DNA from: Hyunsoonleella ulvae
GTDB lineage: Bacteria; Bacteroidota; Bacteroidia; Flavobacteriales; Flavobacteriaceae
Length of the DNA: 64,000 nucleotides
Reading direction: 5' to 3'
Assembly: GCF_016827605.1 (NCBI RefSeq)
Contig: NZ_JAEPJQ010000004.1
Location: 62,001-126,000 of the forward strand
Shown: positions 38,650 to 48,646 of the stretch, piece after piece
How positions within the stretch are numbered: the stretch's first letter is position 1
Layout of the letters: each line of letters starts with the position of its first letter
Made by a program: the position numbers and the translations under genes
The notes under the pieces: generated by a model
The model's input: only the letters and a program-made list of their open reading frames with translations
The model's database searches: none
What the model was told of the DNA's origin: nothing

Positions 38650-39744
38650 TCAAAAATTTATAATCTCTCCTCTACTGATTGCATCATCGCTACCTACAAT
38701 AAAGCTAGAACTATTGGGTAATATTTTATAAGTCCATTTTCTATGCCCATTCGCATCCATAATATCTATAATACTAGCATAGCTTAAGTAATTAGCATCC
38801 AAAATAATTTCCGTTTCATTTTTAAAATCGCTAATTGCATTTTTAACAACAGTATCTCCTGATAAAACTGCTTTTAATTTATCATTGTCTTTATTGGAAA
38901 TCAGTGCATATTGACTAACAAACTTTGTTTTCTCTATCTTGGTGCCCCTAAACATATACACAATTCTTATCCCTAATCTCACAACGAGGTCAAACAAAAT
39001 GTTTTTCTTGAAATGTTTATGGTAAAATATCTGCATTGCCCCATAAAACCTCCGTGCATAATTTTTATCTCTTAAAGTACTCTCCCCTTTAAAATGGATT
39101 GCTTTTACACTCCCTAAATAATAATTTTGAAAACCTGCTTTTAACAATTTATAAGATAAATCTATATCCTCGCCATACATAAAATAGTCCTCATCAAAAC
39201 CACCTACTTTTGTGTAAGCTTCTTTCTTTAAAAACATAAAGGCTCCTACCAAAACATCAACCTTACCCACCTCTTCTTCAGAGAGGTCATTAGCGTAATA
39301 CTCTGAAGCATCTCCAAATATTTTTTTAAACGCAGCCTTTACATAAGGAATATTACGCTTACTTTCAGGTAAAAAACAGCCTCTACCATCTATCAATTTA
39401 CACCCAATAGCACCCAAACCTTTCTTTTCTCCACTAAATTCCAGTAGCTTTTCAAAAGTATTTTCAGCAATTACCGTATCGGGATTTAAAATACATATAT
39501 ACTCGCCTTGTGCATGGGAGACCCCAATGTTATTCCCCTTAGAAAAACCATAGTTTTCTTTATTTTCGATTAATTTAACATCAGGAAACTTATCCTTAAT
39601 CATCTTACAACTACCATCTTCAGAATCATTATCTACCACAATAATTTCTGCATCAATAAAAGCTGTAGCGGCCTGTACACTTTTTAAACAGAGCTCTAAA
39701 AAGTAGCGCACATTATAATTTAATATAACTACGGAAAGTTTCAA
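38650..39744 (-). CDS. Family 2 glycosyltransferase
   Basis: 364 residues. GT-A fold with MKLSVVILNYNVRYFLELCL at the N-terminus, IIVVDNDSEDGS, ENYGFSKGNNIG, CILNPDTVI (DxD-like position) and GGFDEDYFMYGEDIDLSYKL, features of rhamnosyl-/N-acetylglucosaminyl-type GT2 enzymes. It probably acts on the cytoplasmic face in surface polysaccharide or cell-wall glycan synthesis; the acceptor is unknown. It is 10 nt downstream of recR. Confidence 0.9.
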   Translation of the reverse strand: MKLSVVILNYNVRYFLELCLKSVQAATAFIDAEIIVVDNDSEDGSCKMIKDKFPDVKLIENKENYGFSKGNNIGVSHAQGEYICILNPDTVIAENTFEKLLEFSGEKKGLGAIGCKLIDGRGCFLPESKRNIPYVKAAFKKIFGDASEYYANDLSEEEVGKVDVLVGAFMFLKKEAYTKVGGFDEDYFMYGEDIDLSYKLLKAGFQNYYLGSVKAIHFKGESTLRDKNYARRFYGAMQIFYHKHFKKNILFDLVVRLGIRIVYMFRGTKIEKTKFVSQYALISNKDNDKLKAVLSGDTVVKNAISDFKNETEIILDANYLSYASIIDIMDANGHRKWTYKILPNSSSFIVGSDDAISRGEIINF

Positions 39745-39754
39745 AAAATATAGT

Positions 39755-40372
39755 TTATAGTTTTAAAGAGGATTCAAATGGTACACGATTCAAAATACTT
39801 CTGCCAAGTGTAACCTCATCTGTATATTCCAATTCATCTCCAACAGAAACACCTCTGGCAATGGTAGATGTAGTTATGTTGTATTCTTTAATCTGTTTAA
39901 AAATGTAAAAATTAGTCGTATCTCCTTCCATAGTAGAACTTAATGCAAAAATAATCTCATCAACAGCTCCTGATTTAACTTTAGCAACCAGAGATGTAAT
40001 GTTTAAATCATGCGGACCAATACCGTCTATTGGAGAAATCTTACCTCCTAAAACATGATAAAACCCTTTAAACGAACTTGTGTTTTCTATAGCTATCACA
40101 TCTCTAATATCTTCAACAACACAAATCTCACGACTATTTCGATTAGGGTTGGCACAAATTTCACATAATTCCACATCACTAATATTATGACAGGATTTAC
40201 AAAACTTAATATGCATTCTCATATCAAGTAATGCTTGAGACAATGCTTTTGTTTGTTCTTTAGGCTGGCGCAACAAATGTAGCACCAAACGCAATGCTGT
40301 ACGCTTACCAATACCTGGTAATTGAGAGATTTCATTCACTGCATTTTCTAACAACTTTGAGGAGAATTCCAT
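39755..40372 (-). CDS. recR: Recombination mediator RecR
   Basis: RecR works with RecO/RecF in loading RecA at gaps. The 205-residue protein has the helix-hairpin-helix [17 protein letters not shown], a zinc finger with Cys58, 61, 70 and 73 (CKSC...CEIC), and a Toprim domain ([31 protein letters not shown]). Complete, normal length. It is the first gene of a minus-strand group with the glycosyltransferase and E2, divergent from the symporter. Confidence 0.97.
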   Translation of the reverse strand: MEFSSKLLENAVNEISQLPGIGKRTALRLVLHLLRQPKEQTKALSQALLDMRMHIKFCKSCHNISDVELCEICANPNRNSREICVVEDIRDVIAIENTSSFKGFYHVLGGKISPIDGIGPHDLNITSLVAKVKSGAVDEIIFALSSTMEGDTTNFYIFKQIKEYNITTSTIARGVSVGDELEYTDEVTLGRSILNRVPFESSLKL

Positions 40373-40453
40373 GATTGCGAAAATAGTACTTACATATCAA
40401 TTTCGCTAATTTTAAAACCTGCAATCAAAATACCTAGTATTCTGTTTGGAGTT

Positions 40454-40461
40454 TAAATTTG
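40454..40461 (+). promoter_or_regulatory. Candidate -7 box for the symporter
   Basis: TAAATTTG fits TAnnTTTG, 35 nt before the ATG at 40497. Confidence 0.35.
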
Positions 40462-40496
40462 AATAGTTGTATTTTGAGAACTTGAAAACGAATTTT

Positions 40497-41945
40497 ATGA
40501 GTGTTACTCAAATCCTACTTTTAATAGCAGCTTATTTTGTAGTGTTGATTTTAATATCCTACTTTACAGGGAAAGAGGATTCTAACGAAGCCTTTTTTAA
40601 GGCCAATAAATCGGCTCCTTGGTATTTAGTAGCTTTTGGCATGATTGGAGCTTCGCTTTCTGGGGTCACTTTTATTTCTGTTCCGGGTGCGGTAGAAACG
40701 AAACAGTTTGGGTATCTACAAGTAGTTTTAGGTTACTTTTTTGGATATTTAATTATCGCTTACGTGCTTTTACCTTTATACTATAAACTCAATTTAACTT
40801 CAATTTACACCTATTTAAAAGATAGATTTGGTATCATCAGTTATAAAACCGGATCTATAGCGTTTCTTATTTCAAGAACTGTAGGTGCTGCATTTCGATT
40901 GTTTTTGGTCGCGAAAGTATTACAACTATTAGTGTTTAATCAGTTTGGAATACCCTTTTTTATTACCGTAATCATTACTATAGCCCTTATTTGGTTATAC
41001 ACCTTTAAGGGAGGTATTAAAACTATAATCTTTACCGACACATTACAAACCTTATTCATGCTGATATCTGTTTTTGTTACCATTGTGTTTTTAGCTTCTG
41101 CTCTTAACTTAAACAGTATTACAGAGGTTTACGCAAACGTCGTGCAAAGTCCTTTGAGCAAAACATTCTTTTTTGAAGATGTGAATAATGCACAATATTT
41201 CATTAAGAGTTTTTTAGCAGGTATGTTTATAACCATAACAATGACAGGGTTAGATCAAGACATGATGCAGAAAAATTTGACCTGCAAAAATCTAAAGGAA
41301 GCTCAAAAAAATATGGTATCGTTTAGTGTTGTATTAATTTTTGTTAATATCCTTTTTCTAGTTTTGGGTTTATTACTTACACAATATGCCAACCAACATG
41401 GTGTTACGGCAAAAAAAGACGATTTATTTCCAACTATAGCCATGCTTCCCGAAATTGGTATACTAACCTCAGCATTCTTTTTATTGGGTTTAATAGCCGC
41501 TGCATATTCTAGCGCAGATTCTGCGCTTACATCTTTAACAACGTCTTTCTGTATCGATATAATCGAATTAGACAAAAAACCTAAGAATACTCAAAAGAAA
41601 ATTAGAAAAAACGTACATATTTTGGTAAGTGTTATTTTAGTGCTTGTGATTATTCTCTTTGATATTATTTTTAAAGATGTATCTGTAATTTGGGAACTAT
41701 TTAAAGCTGCTGGCTATACGTACGGACCCCTTTTAGGACTATTTGCCTTTGGTATTTTTACTAAAAACCAAATTAAAGATAAATATGTATGGATTATAGC
41801 TGTTGTAGCTCCTGCTTTGTCTTATACTCTAAACAAATACTCTGTAGAACTTCTAAATGGGTATCAAATTGGATTTGAAATACTAATTATCAATGGCTTG
41901 CTAATGTATCTGGGTTTAGTACTGATTGGTAGAAAGCAACACTAA
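40497..41945 (+). CDS. Sodium:solute symporter (SSS) family transporter
   Basis: 482 residues from the ATG at 40497 ([14 protein letters not shown]); a TTG start 30 nt upstream is possible but less likely. About 13 membrane helices. SSS motifs are [49 protein letters not shown] and [17 protein letters not shown], covering the Na+-binding Ala/Ser/Thr positions. The substrate is unknown (sugars, amino acids and sialic acid are known for the family). Its 3' end overlaps the convergent CoA-binding gene by 30 nt. Confidence 0.93.
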   Translation: MSVTQILLLIAAYFVVLILISYFTGKEDSNEAFFKANKSAPWYLVAFGMIGASLSGVTFISVPGAVETKQFGYLQVVLGYFFGYLIIAYVLLPLYYKLNLTSIYTYLKDRFGIISYKTGSIAFLISRTVGAAFRLFLVAKVLQLLVFNQFGIPFFITVIITIALIWLYTFKGGIKTIIFTDTLQTLFMLISVFVTIVFLASALNLNSITEVYANVVQSPLSKTFFFEDVNNAQYFIKSFLAGMFITITMTGLDQDMMQKNLTCKNLKEAQKNMVSFSVVLIFVNILFLVLGLLLTQYANQHGVTAKKDDLFPTIAMLPEIGILTSAFFLLGLIAAAYSSADSALTSLTTSFCIDIIELDKKPKNTQKKIRKNVHILVSVILVLVIILFDIIFKDVSVIWELFKAAGYTYGPLLGLFAFGIFTKNQIKDKYVWIIAVVAPALSYTLNKYSVELLNGYQIGFEILIINGLLMYLGLVLIGRKQH

Positions 41946-42281
41946 AGTACAAGCCGCTTCAAAGCCAATATTATGAGTTTTTAAAATTTTATACAGTTCA
42001 GGGTTTTCTGTTCCGGGATTAAAAATAACGCGTTTCGGGTTTAAAGAGACGATATAATCGTAATACTGCTTTTGTCGTTTTGGACTTAGATATAAAGTGA
42101 CGGTATGAACGTTTTCATAATCCAGTAACTCTGTATCTATGTTTATCCCTGACACCTCTCCTTGTCTCAGCCCAAAAGCCACAGTTTCTACTCCATTTGC
42201 TACCAATCGTTGTATGGCATAATTAGAGTACCTATTGGGCTTCAAAGAGGCTCCAAATACTAAGGTTTTCCTTTCCTTCAT
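41916..42281 (-). CDS. CoA-binding domain protein
   Basis: 121 residues, a single Rossmann-like CoA_binding domain: [20 protein letters not shown] near the start, [44 protein letters not shown] and CTLVLLST at the end. Such stand-alone proteins are small and of unknown function. The last 30 nt are shared with the convergent symporter gene. Confidence 0.88.
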   Translation of the reverse strand: MKERKTLVFGASLKPNRYSNYAIQRLVANGVETVAFGLRQGEVSGINIDTELLDYENVHTVTLYLSPKRQKQYYDYIVSLNPKRVIFNPGTENPELYKILKTHNIGFEAACTLVLLSTNQY

Positions 42282-42382
42282 GTTAAAAAAATTAATTTTT
42301 TGTTAAAACTAGTAACATTATTCTAAATGATACGTCTATTTGTTACTCACAAACATCATCAATCAAAAACAATCAATCCAAA

Positions 42383-44872
42383 ATGAAACATCTTTTTTCA
42401 TTAAGCATCATTCTATTTGCTTTTTTTTCACTTTCAGTTCATGCAAACCCAACAGATCCCAACGATGCCAAAAGGGGGATTATTTCAGGTAAGGTTTTAG
42501 ACGCAAAATTAAAACAACCCTTACCTTATGTAAACGTCATCATTAAAGATACCAAAGGAACGACCTTAACCGGAGGTATTACTTTAGACGATGGTTCTTT
42601 TAAAATTGAAAAAATTGAGGAAGGTAACGTTACTGTAAGCATACAGTATATAGGCTACAAAACTTACAACAAAAACGTTACCCTAAAAAGAGGGAATTAT
42701 AAAGTTGATATAGGCAATGTTTATCTTGAAGAAGAACTCGAAGACTTAGAGGCAGTTACAGTAGTTGCCGAAGTTTCTACCATACAGCAAAAAGTTGACC
42801 GAAAGGTAATTACAGTAGGTAAAGATTTAACAACTGCTGGTCCTACGGCAAGTGATATCATGAATAATTTACCTTCGGTAAATGTAGACCAACAAACTGG
42901 CAACATAAGCCTAAGAGGTAACGAAAATGTACGTGTTATGGTAGACGGCAAATTAAGTAATGTGCCTGTTGCTCAACTTCTTCGCCAAATCCCTTCCACA
43001 TCTATTAAATCTATCGAGCTTATCACTAATCCTTCTGCAAAATATAACCCTGAGGGCATGAGTGGCATCATCAATATTAAACTACATAAAAACACACAAA
43101 TAGGCTTTAACGGAAATTTAAATGTTGGTGTTACCAAAGAGATTTTTGCAAAATTCAACAGTTCTATTGATATGAATTACCGTAACGGAAAATTCAATTT
43201 CTATGGGAATTATGGTAACAATATTGGCAAGTATGATAATTTTGGAAATATAAATAGACTTGATGATGATTCTCGACAAGATTTCAAATTCGGGAATGAT
43301 AATGAGTCGCATCTTTACAAGTTTGGTGTAGATTTTTATATGAATGACAAAAACACTATTTCAATATTTACCAACCAAAACACCTTTAACGGTAATGGTT
43401 TTGGAGACACCTTTATCACATTTCCCGGCCCTATTAATCAGGCTCAATTATTTAGTAATATAACAGATAACATATCGAGCCAATACAACCTAGCTTATAA
43501 GCATGTTTTTAACGAAGAAGAAAACGAAACTTTAGATATTGAGATAGACCATAATAATTTTGAAAACGATGAAATAGCAAATTTCAACTTTAGAAACTTT
43601 AGCTTTCCTCCTAATTATGTTGATATGGTAGACACCAAAAGAGACCAGACGTTTATTAATGTAGATTACGTTAAGCCCCTAAATGAAACATCTAAACTTG
43701 AAGCTGGCTTAGAAGCGCGCTTCTTTAATTCTGATGTGGATTATAGTTCTACAGGTCAAACCTTTGATGATCAGGGCAACATTATCCAAACCCCCAGTAC
43801 TGATTTTGAATACAACAGAGATATTTTCTCTGCATATTTTACCTATGGAAAAACTATAAACGAAAAATGGAACTACCAAATAGGTGCAAGATTTGAACAG
43901 GTATTGGAAGATGCTGACGCACTTCAATTTTTTGCTGACAATACAATAGCATCTATTCCTTTTGAAAATGATTATTTTCAAGTGTATCCTTCTATTTTTG
44001 CAAGTTACAAAGCTTCGGATAAAAACACTTATCAATTTAGTGCTAGCCGACGTGTAGACAGACCAGGCTTGCAACAAGTAAACCCCATAAGAGAATGGGC
44101 CACACCAAGAGTTTCTTCATTTGGAAACCCAGAATTACTACCACAATTTACAAACTCAATTGAGCTGAATTACACACGTAAATTAAAAAAGGGAAGTGTA
44201 ACCGGAGGTATATTTTTTAGATTAATTGAAGATAATATTAACCGTTTTGTACGCATTGACAGAAACAATATTCCAGCAGGAAATGCTATTTTAACTTTTG
44301 GTAATTTTGACAATACCACAGCTTATGGTGTAGAACTGTCTAGCAATTATAGACCTACAAAATGGTGGAGTTTAAACGGGAGTTTCGATTTATACTCGCA
44401 AGAGCAAAGAGGGATTACAGAAATAATAGATACCGACGATTTAACAAATGCTACTGAAGCAGATATCATTACACAAAACACAAAAGTTGATAATGTGGTG
44501 TGGAATTTAAGACTCTTTAACAACTTTAAAGCCTCTAAAAAGTTAAGTTTTTCTTTGTTTACCATGTATCGTGGCAAAGAGAAAGGCATACAATTTACAA
44601 GAGAACCTATGTTTATGCTTAACACTGGAATGCGTTATTCGTTCCTAGAACAACAGCGTGCCACACTAAGCTTTAATTACAGCGATATTTTTAATACCAT
44701 GAATTTTGAGTTTAAAGCCAGAACTCCTTACCCTGGTATTGGACAGTTTAATTGGGAAAGCAATACTTGGAACATTGCTTTTTCTTATAGGTTTGGAGGT
44801 GGCAAGTACCGTGCTTTACGCAGAAAACAAAGAGATAATAACACAAAACAAGGTAGTGGAGGCTTCCTATAA
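42383..44872 (+). CDS. TonB-dependent receptor-like outer membrane protein
   Basis: 829 residues: a Sec signal (1-21), a CarboxypepD_reg-like domain (about 33-115, ISGKVLDAKLKQPLPYVNV), a plug (about 140-230; SLRGNENVRVMVDGKLS, NPSAKYNPEGMSGIINIKL) and a long beta-barrel of the OMP_b-brl_3 type ending in an aromatic-rich region (WNIAFSYRFGGG) plus a basic tail. It takes up a ligand with energy from TonB. No SusD partner is adjacent, so glycan uptake is not indicated; the ligand is unknown. It ends in a strong terminator. Confidence 0.92.
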   Translation: MKHLFSLSIILFAFFSLSVHANPTDPNDAKRGIISGKVLDAKLKQPLPYVNVIIKDTKGTTLTGGITLDDGSFKIEKIEEGNVTVSIQYIGYKTYNKNVTLKRGNYKVDIGNVYLEEELEDLEAVTVVAEVSTIQQKVDRKVITVGKDLTTAGPTASDIMNNLPSVNVDQQTGNISLRGNENVRVMVDGKLSNVPVAQLLRQIPSTSIKSIELITNPSAKYNPEGMSGIINIKLHKNTQIGFNGNLNVGVTKEIFAKFNSSIDMNYRNGKFNFYGNYGNNIGKYDNFGNINRLDDDSRQDFKFGNDNESHLYKFGVDFYMNDKNTISIFTNQNTFNGNGFGDTFITFPGPINQAQLFSNITDNISSQYNLAYKHVFNEEENETLDIEIDHNNFENDEIANFNFRNFSFPPNYVDMVDTKRDQTFINVDYVKPLNETSKLEAGLEARFFNSDVDYSSTGQTFDDQGNIIQTPSTDFEYNRDIFSAYFTYGKTINEKWNYQIGARFEQVLEDADALQFFADNTIASIPFENDYFQVYPSIFASYKASDKNTYQFSASRRVDRPGLQQVNPIREWATPRVSSFGNPELLPQFTNSIELNYTRKLKKGSVTGGIFFRLIEDNINRFVRIDRNNIPAGNAILTFGNFDNTTAYGVELSSNYRPTKWWSLNGSFDLYSQEQRGITEIIDTDDLTNATEADIITQNTKVDNVVWNLRLFNNFKASKKLSFSLFTMYRGKEKGIQFTREPMFMLNTGMRYSFLEQQRATLSFNYSDIFNTMNFEFKARTPYPGIGQFNWESNTWNIAFSYRFGGGKYRALRRKQRDNNTKQGSGGFL

Positions 44873-44933
44873 ATAGTATTTTAATAATCTAATAATAGTT
44901 GATGGTTAGTGTTATCTTTAGATTATTAAATAG

Positions 44934-44970
44934 AACCCCCAAAGCTTAAACTTTGGGGGTTTGTTTGTAT
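44934..44970 (+). terminator. Terminator of the TonB receptor gene
   Basis: Stem AACCCCCAAAG / CTTTGGGGGTT with loop CTTAAA and the tail TGTTTGT. An additional 12-bp AT-rich hairpin lies just before it. Confidence 0.88.
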
Positions 44971-44984
44971 TAATAGCATTGTTA

Positions 44985-45160
44985 AAAATGTTAAAATTTC
45001 AATACCATCACAATAATCACAATCCCAACACGTTACATAGTAACCAAAAACCGTATTTAGTAATTATTTGAGTTAGTCGCTTTTAAAAAAAATCATTAAA
45101 ACGGTTAGTGTCTTTGGACACATTCAAACTCGAAATTCATGAAATTTCGAGTTTTGTTTT
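44985..45160 (+). ncRNA. Candidate small RNA ending at an orphan terminator
   Basis: Terminator 2 (45126-45154, AAACTCGAAATT / AATTTCGAGTTT, then TTGTTTTCG) has a plus-strand T-rich tail but no gene before it, since terminator 1 closes the upstream gene. A perfect 5-bp tetraloop hairpin (45108-45121) precedes it by four bases. Two hairpins in tandem with a T-tail look like the 3' end of a short transcript. The 5' end is not defined; no clear promoter box is seen. Confidence 0.35.
45126..45160 (+). terminator. Orphan plus-strand terminator
   Basis: 12-bp stem with a 5-nt loop and a T-rich tail; the minus-strand side lacks a T run. Confidence 0.75.
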
Positions 45161-45283
45161 CGTATTAAAATAGATGGGCACACCCCAACGTAACAGCATT
45201 ATTTTGCTATTATCATCATCTAACTAAGCTATAAGAGCTTGTCTTTTCAAAATTTGTGTTAATTGAAACTAGCTGATAATAGC

Positions 45284-45330
45284 ATTAAAAAATCCGAAAC
45301 TCCGCTATCATGCATTGGTTTCGGATTTTT
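45284..45330. terminator. Terminator of the ketoacyl-ACP synthase III gene (bidirectional)
   Basis: 13-bp stem AAAAATCCGAAAC / GTTTCGGATTTTT with a 17-nt loop and T runs on both strands. On the minus strand it lies 75 nt after the fabH-like stop. Confidence 0.8.
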
Positions 45331-45405
45331 GTTTCTTAAGATCGTCAGTAACAGAAGTTTGATATTTAATCTACCACCAACCACATCGTTATTATTTTAT
45401 TAAAG

Positions 45406-46413
45406 TTACCACTTCATAATAACACTTCCCCAGGTAAACCCACTACCAAAAGCAGCAAGCACCACTGTATCGCCATCGTTAATCTTACCTTCCTCCCAAG
45501 CCTCGGTTAAAGCTATAATTACTGATGCTGCTGTGGTGTTACCATATTTTTGAATGTTATTAAACACTTGGTCATCCCTTAAACCAAACTTCTTCTGTAT
45601 AAATTGGGATATTCTCAAATTTGCTTGATGCGGAATCAACATATCTATATCCTCTTTTTGTAGATTATTGGCCGTTAACCCTTCTACTATGGCTTCACTA
45701 AATCTAACCACAGCATGTTTAAACACAAACTGTCCGTTCATATATGGGTAATACGACGTATCTTCCTCGTTATTCGCCTCTAAAATTTCTGGCACCCAAT
45801 GCCTTATACTTGGCCCTTCCACTACTAACTCCTCAGCATGTTTCCCTTCAGAATGCAAATGGGATGACAGCACACCTATTGTATTATCTTCAGTTCTGGT
45901 CATTACAGCGGCACCTGCACCATCTCCAAAAATAACAGACACGCTTCGTCCGCGAGTAGATTTATCCAATCCTCCAGAATGGTATTCTGCACCTATTACC
46001 AGAATATTGTTATACATACCAGTTTTAATAAATTGGTCTGCTACAGATACAGCATAAATAAAACCAGAACACTGGTTTCTTATATCCAAAGCACCAACCG
46101 TTGGCATGTCTAATATGTCTTGAATTTGCACCCCACAACCCGGGAAGTAATAATCGGGACTTAATGTTGCAAACACAATAAAATCAATATCATCCTTGGT
46201 TAACCCTGCGCGTTCTATAGCGATTCTTGCTGCTTTGGCTCCCATTACTGCAGATGTGTCGCCCGAACCTTCTTTTATCCATCTACGCTCTTGTATACCC
46301 GTACGCTCTTGTATCCATGCATCGTTGGTGTCCATCATTTTAGACAAGTCATCGTTTGTAATAATATTATCAGGCACATATTTACCAAGGCCAATTATTC
46401 TAGAGTTATACAT
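45406..46413 (-). CDS. fabH: 3-oxoacyl-ACP synthase III (FabH-type)
   Basis: Condenses an acyl-CoA with malonyl-ACP to begin fatty acid synthesis, or makes a related secondary product. The 335-residue enzyme has the catalytic triad Cys115 (RNQCSGFIYA), His262 (IPHQANLRI) and Asn292 (KYGNTTAAS), with GFTWGS at the C-terminus. The region KEGSGDTSAVMGAKAA and the HSGGLDKSTRGR loop are of the type seen in the second, divergent KAS III of Bacteroidota. The usual fabH neighbours (plsX, rpmF) are absent, so it could be a paralogue rather than the main initiator. Confidence 0.85.
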   Translation of the reverse strand: MYNSRIIGLGKYVPDNIITNDDLSKMMDTNDAWIQERTGIQERRWIKEGSGDTSAVMGAKAARIAIERAGLTKDDIDFIVFATLSPDYYFPGCGVQIQDILDMPTVGALDIRNQCSGFIYAVSVADQFIKTGMYNNILVIGAEYHSGGLDKSTRGRSVSVIFGDGAGAAVMTRTEDNTIGVLSSHLHSEGKHAEELVVEGPSIRHWVPEILEANNEEDTSYYPYMNGQFVFKHAVVRFSEAIVEGLTANNLQKEDIDMLIPHQANLRISQFIQKKFGLRDDQVFNNIQKYGNTTAASVIIALTEAWEEGKINDGDTVVLAAFGSGFTWGSVIMKW

Positions 46414-46533
46414 ATCTGCAAATTTTGTTTAACCAAAATACGAAAAAATAATGGTCAAATTTCAAACTCCAAAAACTAAAGCCTAAAGAAAAAGCTGTGT
46501 CAAGTTGTCATATTTTTACTCTTGGTATTTTTT

Positions 46534-46564
46534 TTGTCATTAACAGAATCGAATATAAAATTTG
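46534..46564 (+). promoter_or_regulatory. Promoter candidate for htpG
   Basis: TTG (46534-46536), 19 nt, then TAAAATTTG (46556-46564; one extra base against TAnnTTTG), 17 nt before the ATG. The best-formed promoter seen in the window. Confidence 0.5.
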
Positions 46565-46581
46565 ATTAAACTACATATATC

Positions 46582-48492
46582 ATGACAAAAGGAAACATTA
46601 ATGTATCGGTAGAAAATATCTTTCCGTTAATTAAAAAGTTCTTATACAGCGATCACGAAATATTTTTACGTGAGCTTATCAGTAATGCTACAGACGCTAC
46701 TTTGAAGTTAAAACACCTAACCAATGTTGGAGAAGCCAAGGTTGAATATGGCAACCCACAAATTGAGGTTAAAATTGATAAAGACAATAAAAAATTACAT
46801 ATTATTGATCAAGGTTTAGGTATGACAGCCGAAGAGGTTGAGAAATACATTAACCAAGTAGCATTTTCTGGCGCTGAGGAATTCCTAGACAAATACAAAG
46901 ATTCTGCTAAAGATGCTGGTATTATTGGGCATTTTGGTTTGGGATTCTACTCTGCATTTATGGTAGCAGATAAAGTTGAAATTATTACCAAATCATTCAA
47001 GGAAGAACCTGCGGCACATTGGACTTGCGATGGTTCTCCTGAATTTACTTTAGAACCTGCAGAAAAAACCGAAAGAGGTACTGAAATCATTCTTCATATT
47101 GCTGAAGACTCTACCGAATTCTTAGAAGAGTCTCGTATTCGAGATTTATTGAATAAGTATAACAAGTTTATGCCTATTCCTATTAAATTTGGAACTAAGG
47201 AAATAAACGACCCAGAGCACGAGCCAAAAACTACAAAAGATAAAGACGGTAAAGAAACTACCGAACCGCATCGCCAGATTACAGTTGATGATATTATCAA
47301 CAATCCTAATCCTGCCTGGACAAAGCAGCCATCTGAATTAAAAGATGAAGATTACAGTGGTTTCTACAGAGAATTGTATCCTATGCAATTTGAAGAACCG
47401 TTATTCAACATCCATTTAAATGTAGATTATCCATTCAACTTAACAGGTATTTTATACTTCCCTAAGCTGAGCAACGATATGCAAATTCAGAAAGACAAAA
47501 TTCAACTGTATCAAAACCAAGTGTTTGTTACTGATAACGTTGAGGGAATTGTTCCTGAATTTTTAACAATGCTTCGTGGTGTGATTGATTCTCCAGATAT
47601 CCCGTTAAACGTATCACGTTCATATCTACAGGCTGATGGCGCAGTAAAGAAGATTTCGTCTTACATTACAAGAAAAGTTGCTGATAAGTTAAAGTCACTA
47701 TTCAATAATAACCGTGAGGATTTTGAATCTAAATGGAACGATATCAAAATCGTGATTGAATATGGTATGCTTTCTGAAGAAAAATTCTTTGAAAAAGCAG
47801 ATGCCTTTGCCTTATATCCAACAGTTGATGGTAAGTATTACACCTATCAAGAATTGTATAATAAGATAAAAGCAAACCAAACCGATAAAGATGATAAGCT
47901 AGTAATTCTTTACGCTTCTGATAAAGATGCACAACATAGTTATATTGAAGCTGCCAAAGCTAAAGACTATGAGGTATTGTTATTAGATTCCCCTATAGTC
48001 TCGCACTTGATACAAAAATTAGAAACAAGTAAAGAGAAGATTTCTTTTGCACGTGTAGATGGCGACCATATTGATAACTTAATCAAGAAAGACGACACCA
48101 AAATTTCTAAGTTAGATGAAGACCAAAAGAAAACTTTAGATGAGTTGTTAAAAGAGGTTATTCCTTCTGAAAAATTCATGGTACAATTAGAAGCTATGGA
48201 TAGTAACGCAAACCCATTTATTATTACACAACCCGAGTTTATGCGCCGTATGAAAGAGATGCAACAAACAGGTGGTGGCGGTATGTTTGGCATGGGCAAT
48301 ATGCCAGAAATGTACAATTTAATTGTAAATACAAACTCTGATTTGGTTGGGGAAATACTAAATACCAAAACCAAAAAGAAACAAGAGCGTTTAATTAACC
48401 AAAGCTTAGATTTGGCAAGATTATCTCAAGGCTTATTAAAGGGAGAAGAATTAACTAACTTTATTAAGCGTAGCTACGATATGATAAAATAG
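46582..48492 (+). CDS. htpG: Molecular chaperone HtpG (Hsp90)
   Basis: ATP-dependent chaperone dimer. The 636-residue protein has the GHKL ATPase domain with FLRELISNATDAT (Asn and Asp of the Bergerat fold), DQGLGM and GHFGLGFYSAFMVAD. It continues with the middle domain containing NVSRSYLQAD and a C-terminal dimerisation domain. A charged loop (EPKTTKDKDGKETTEPH, about 215-235) resembles the linker of eukaryotic Hsp90 but is short. No ADP-ribose or co-chaperone gene adjoins. It ends in a terminator. Confidence 0.97.
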   Translation: MTKGNINVSVENIFPLIKKFLYSDHEIFLRELISNATDATLKLKHLTNVGEAKVEYGNPQIEVKIDKDNKKLHIIDQGLGMTAEEVEKYINQVAFSGAEEFLDKYKDSAKDAGIIGHFGLGFYSAFMVADKVEIITKSFKEEPAAHWTCDGSPEFTLEPAEKTERGTEIILHIAEDSTEFLEESRIRDLLNKYNKFMPIPIKFGTKEINDPEHEPKTTKDKDGKETTEPHRQITVDDIINNPNPAWTKQPSELKDEDYSGFYRELYPMQFEEPLFNIHLNVDYPFNLTGILYFPKLSNDMQIQKDKIQLYQNQVFVTDNVEGIVPEFLTMLRGVIDSPDIPLNVSRSYLQADGAVKKISSYITRKVADKLKSLFNNNREDFESKWNDIKIVIEYGMLSEEKFFEKADAFALYPTVDGKYYTYQELYNKIKANQTDKDDKLVILYASDKDAQHSYIEAAKAKDYEVLLLDSPIVSHLIQKLETSKEKISFARVDGDHIDNLIKKDDTKISKLDEDQKKTLDELLKEVIPSEKFMVQLEAMDSNANPFIITQPEFMRRMKEMQQTGGGGMFGMGNMPEMYNLIVNTNSDLVGEILNTKTKKKQERLINQSLDLARLSQGLLKGEELTNFIKRSYDMIK

Positions 48493-48530
48493 TTGATGCG
48501 CTGAAGATTCAGCAACCACTATAAATTTAA

Positions 48531-48563
48531 AAACCACTTTGTTTACTCAAGGTGGTTTTTTCG
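48531..48563 (+). terminator. Terminator of htpG
   Basis: Stem AAACCAC / GTGGTTT region with a T-run tail (TTTTTTCG), 39 nt after the stop. Confidence 0.8.
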
Positions 48564-48622
48564 TTAAAATAAAAACCGCATAATTTTGACAGAAAAATTA
48601 GGGATTAATTTTACGACTTTTA

Positions 48623-48630
48623 TATTTTTG
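48623..48630 (+). promoter_or_regulatory. Candidate -7 box for the FKBP gene
   Basis: TATTTTTG fits TAnnTTTG, 16 nt before the ATG at 48647. Confidence 0.4.
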
Positions 48631-48646
48631 AACTTAAAACTAAACT

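Larger units (their letters stand above)
44873..45405. other. 533-nt intergenic region with three terminator-like hairpins
   Basis: No convincing protein gene. In order: an AT-rich 12-bp hairpin (44881-44929), terminator 1 (44934-44962), a quiet stretch, a hairpin GTGTC-TTTG-GACAC (45108-45121) directly before terminator 2 (45126-45154), an inverted repeat TGCTATTATCA / TGATAATAGCA (45205-45215, 45274-45284), and terminator 3 (45288-45330). Confidence 0.7.

Noticed and set aside
42383-44872. Polysaccharide utilisation locus
   Set aside because: The TonB-type receptor has no SusD partner or glycoside hydrolases beside it.
47967-48374. 135-codon minus-strand ORF inside htpG
   Set aside because: Shadow of a conserved chaperone gene.
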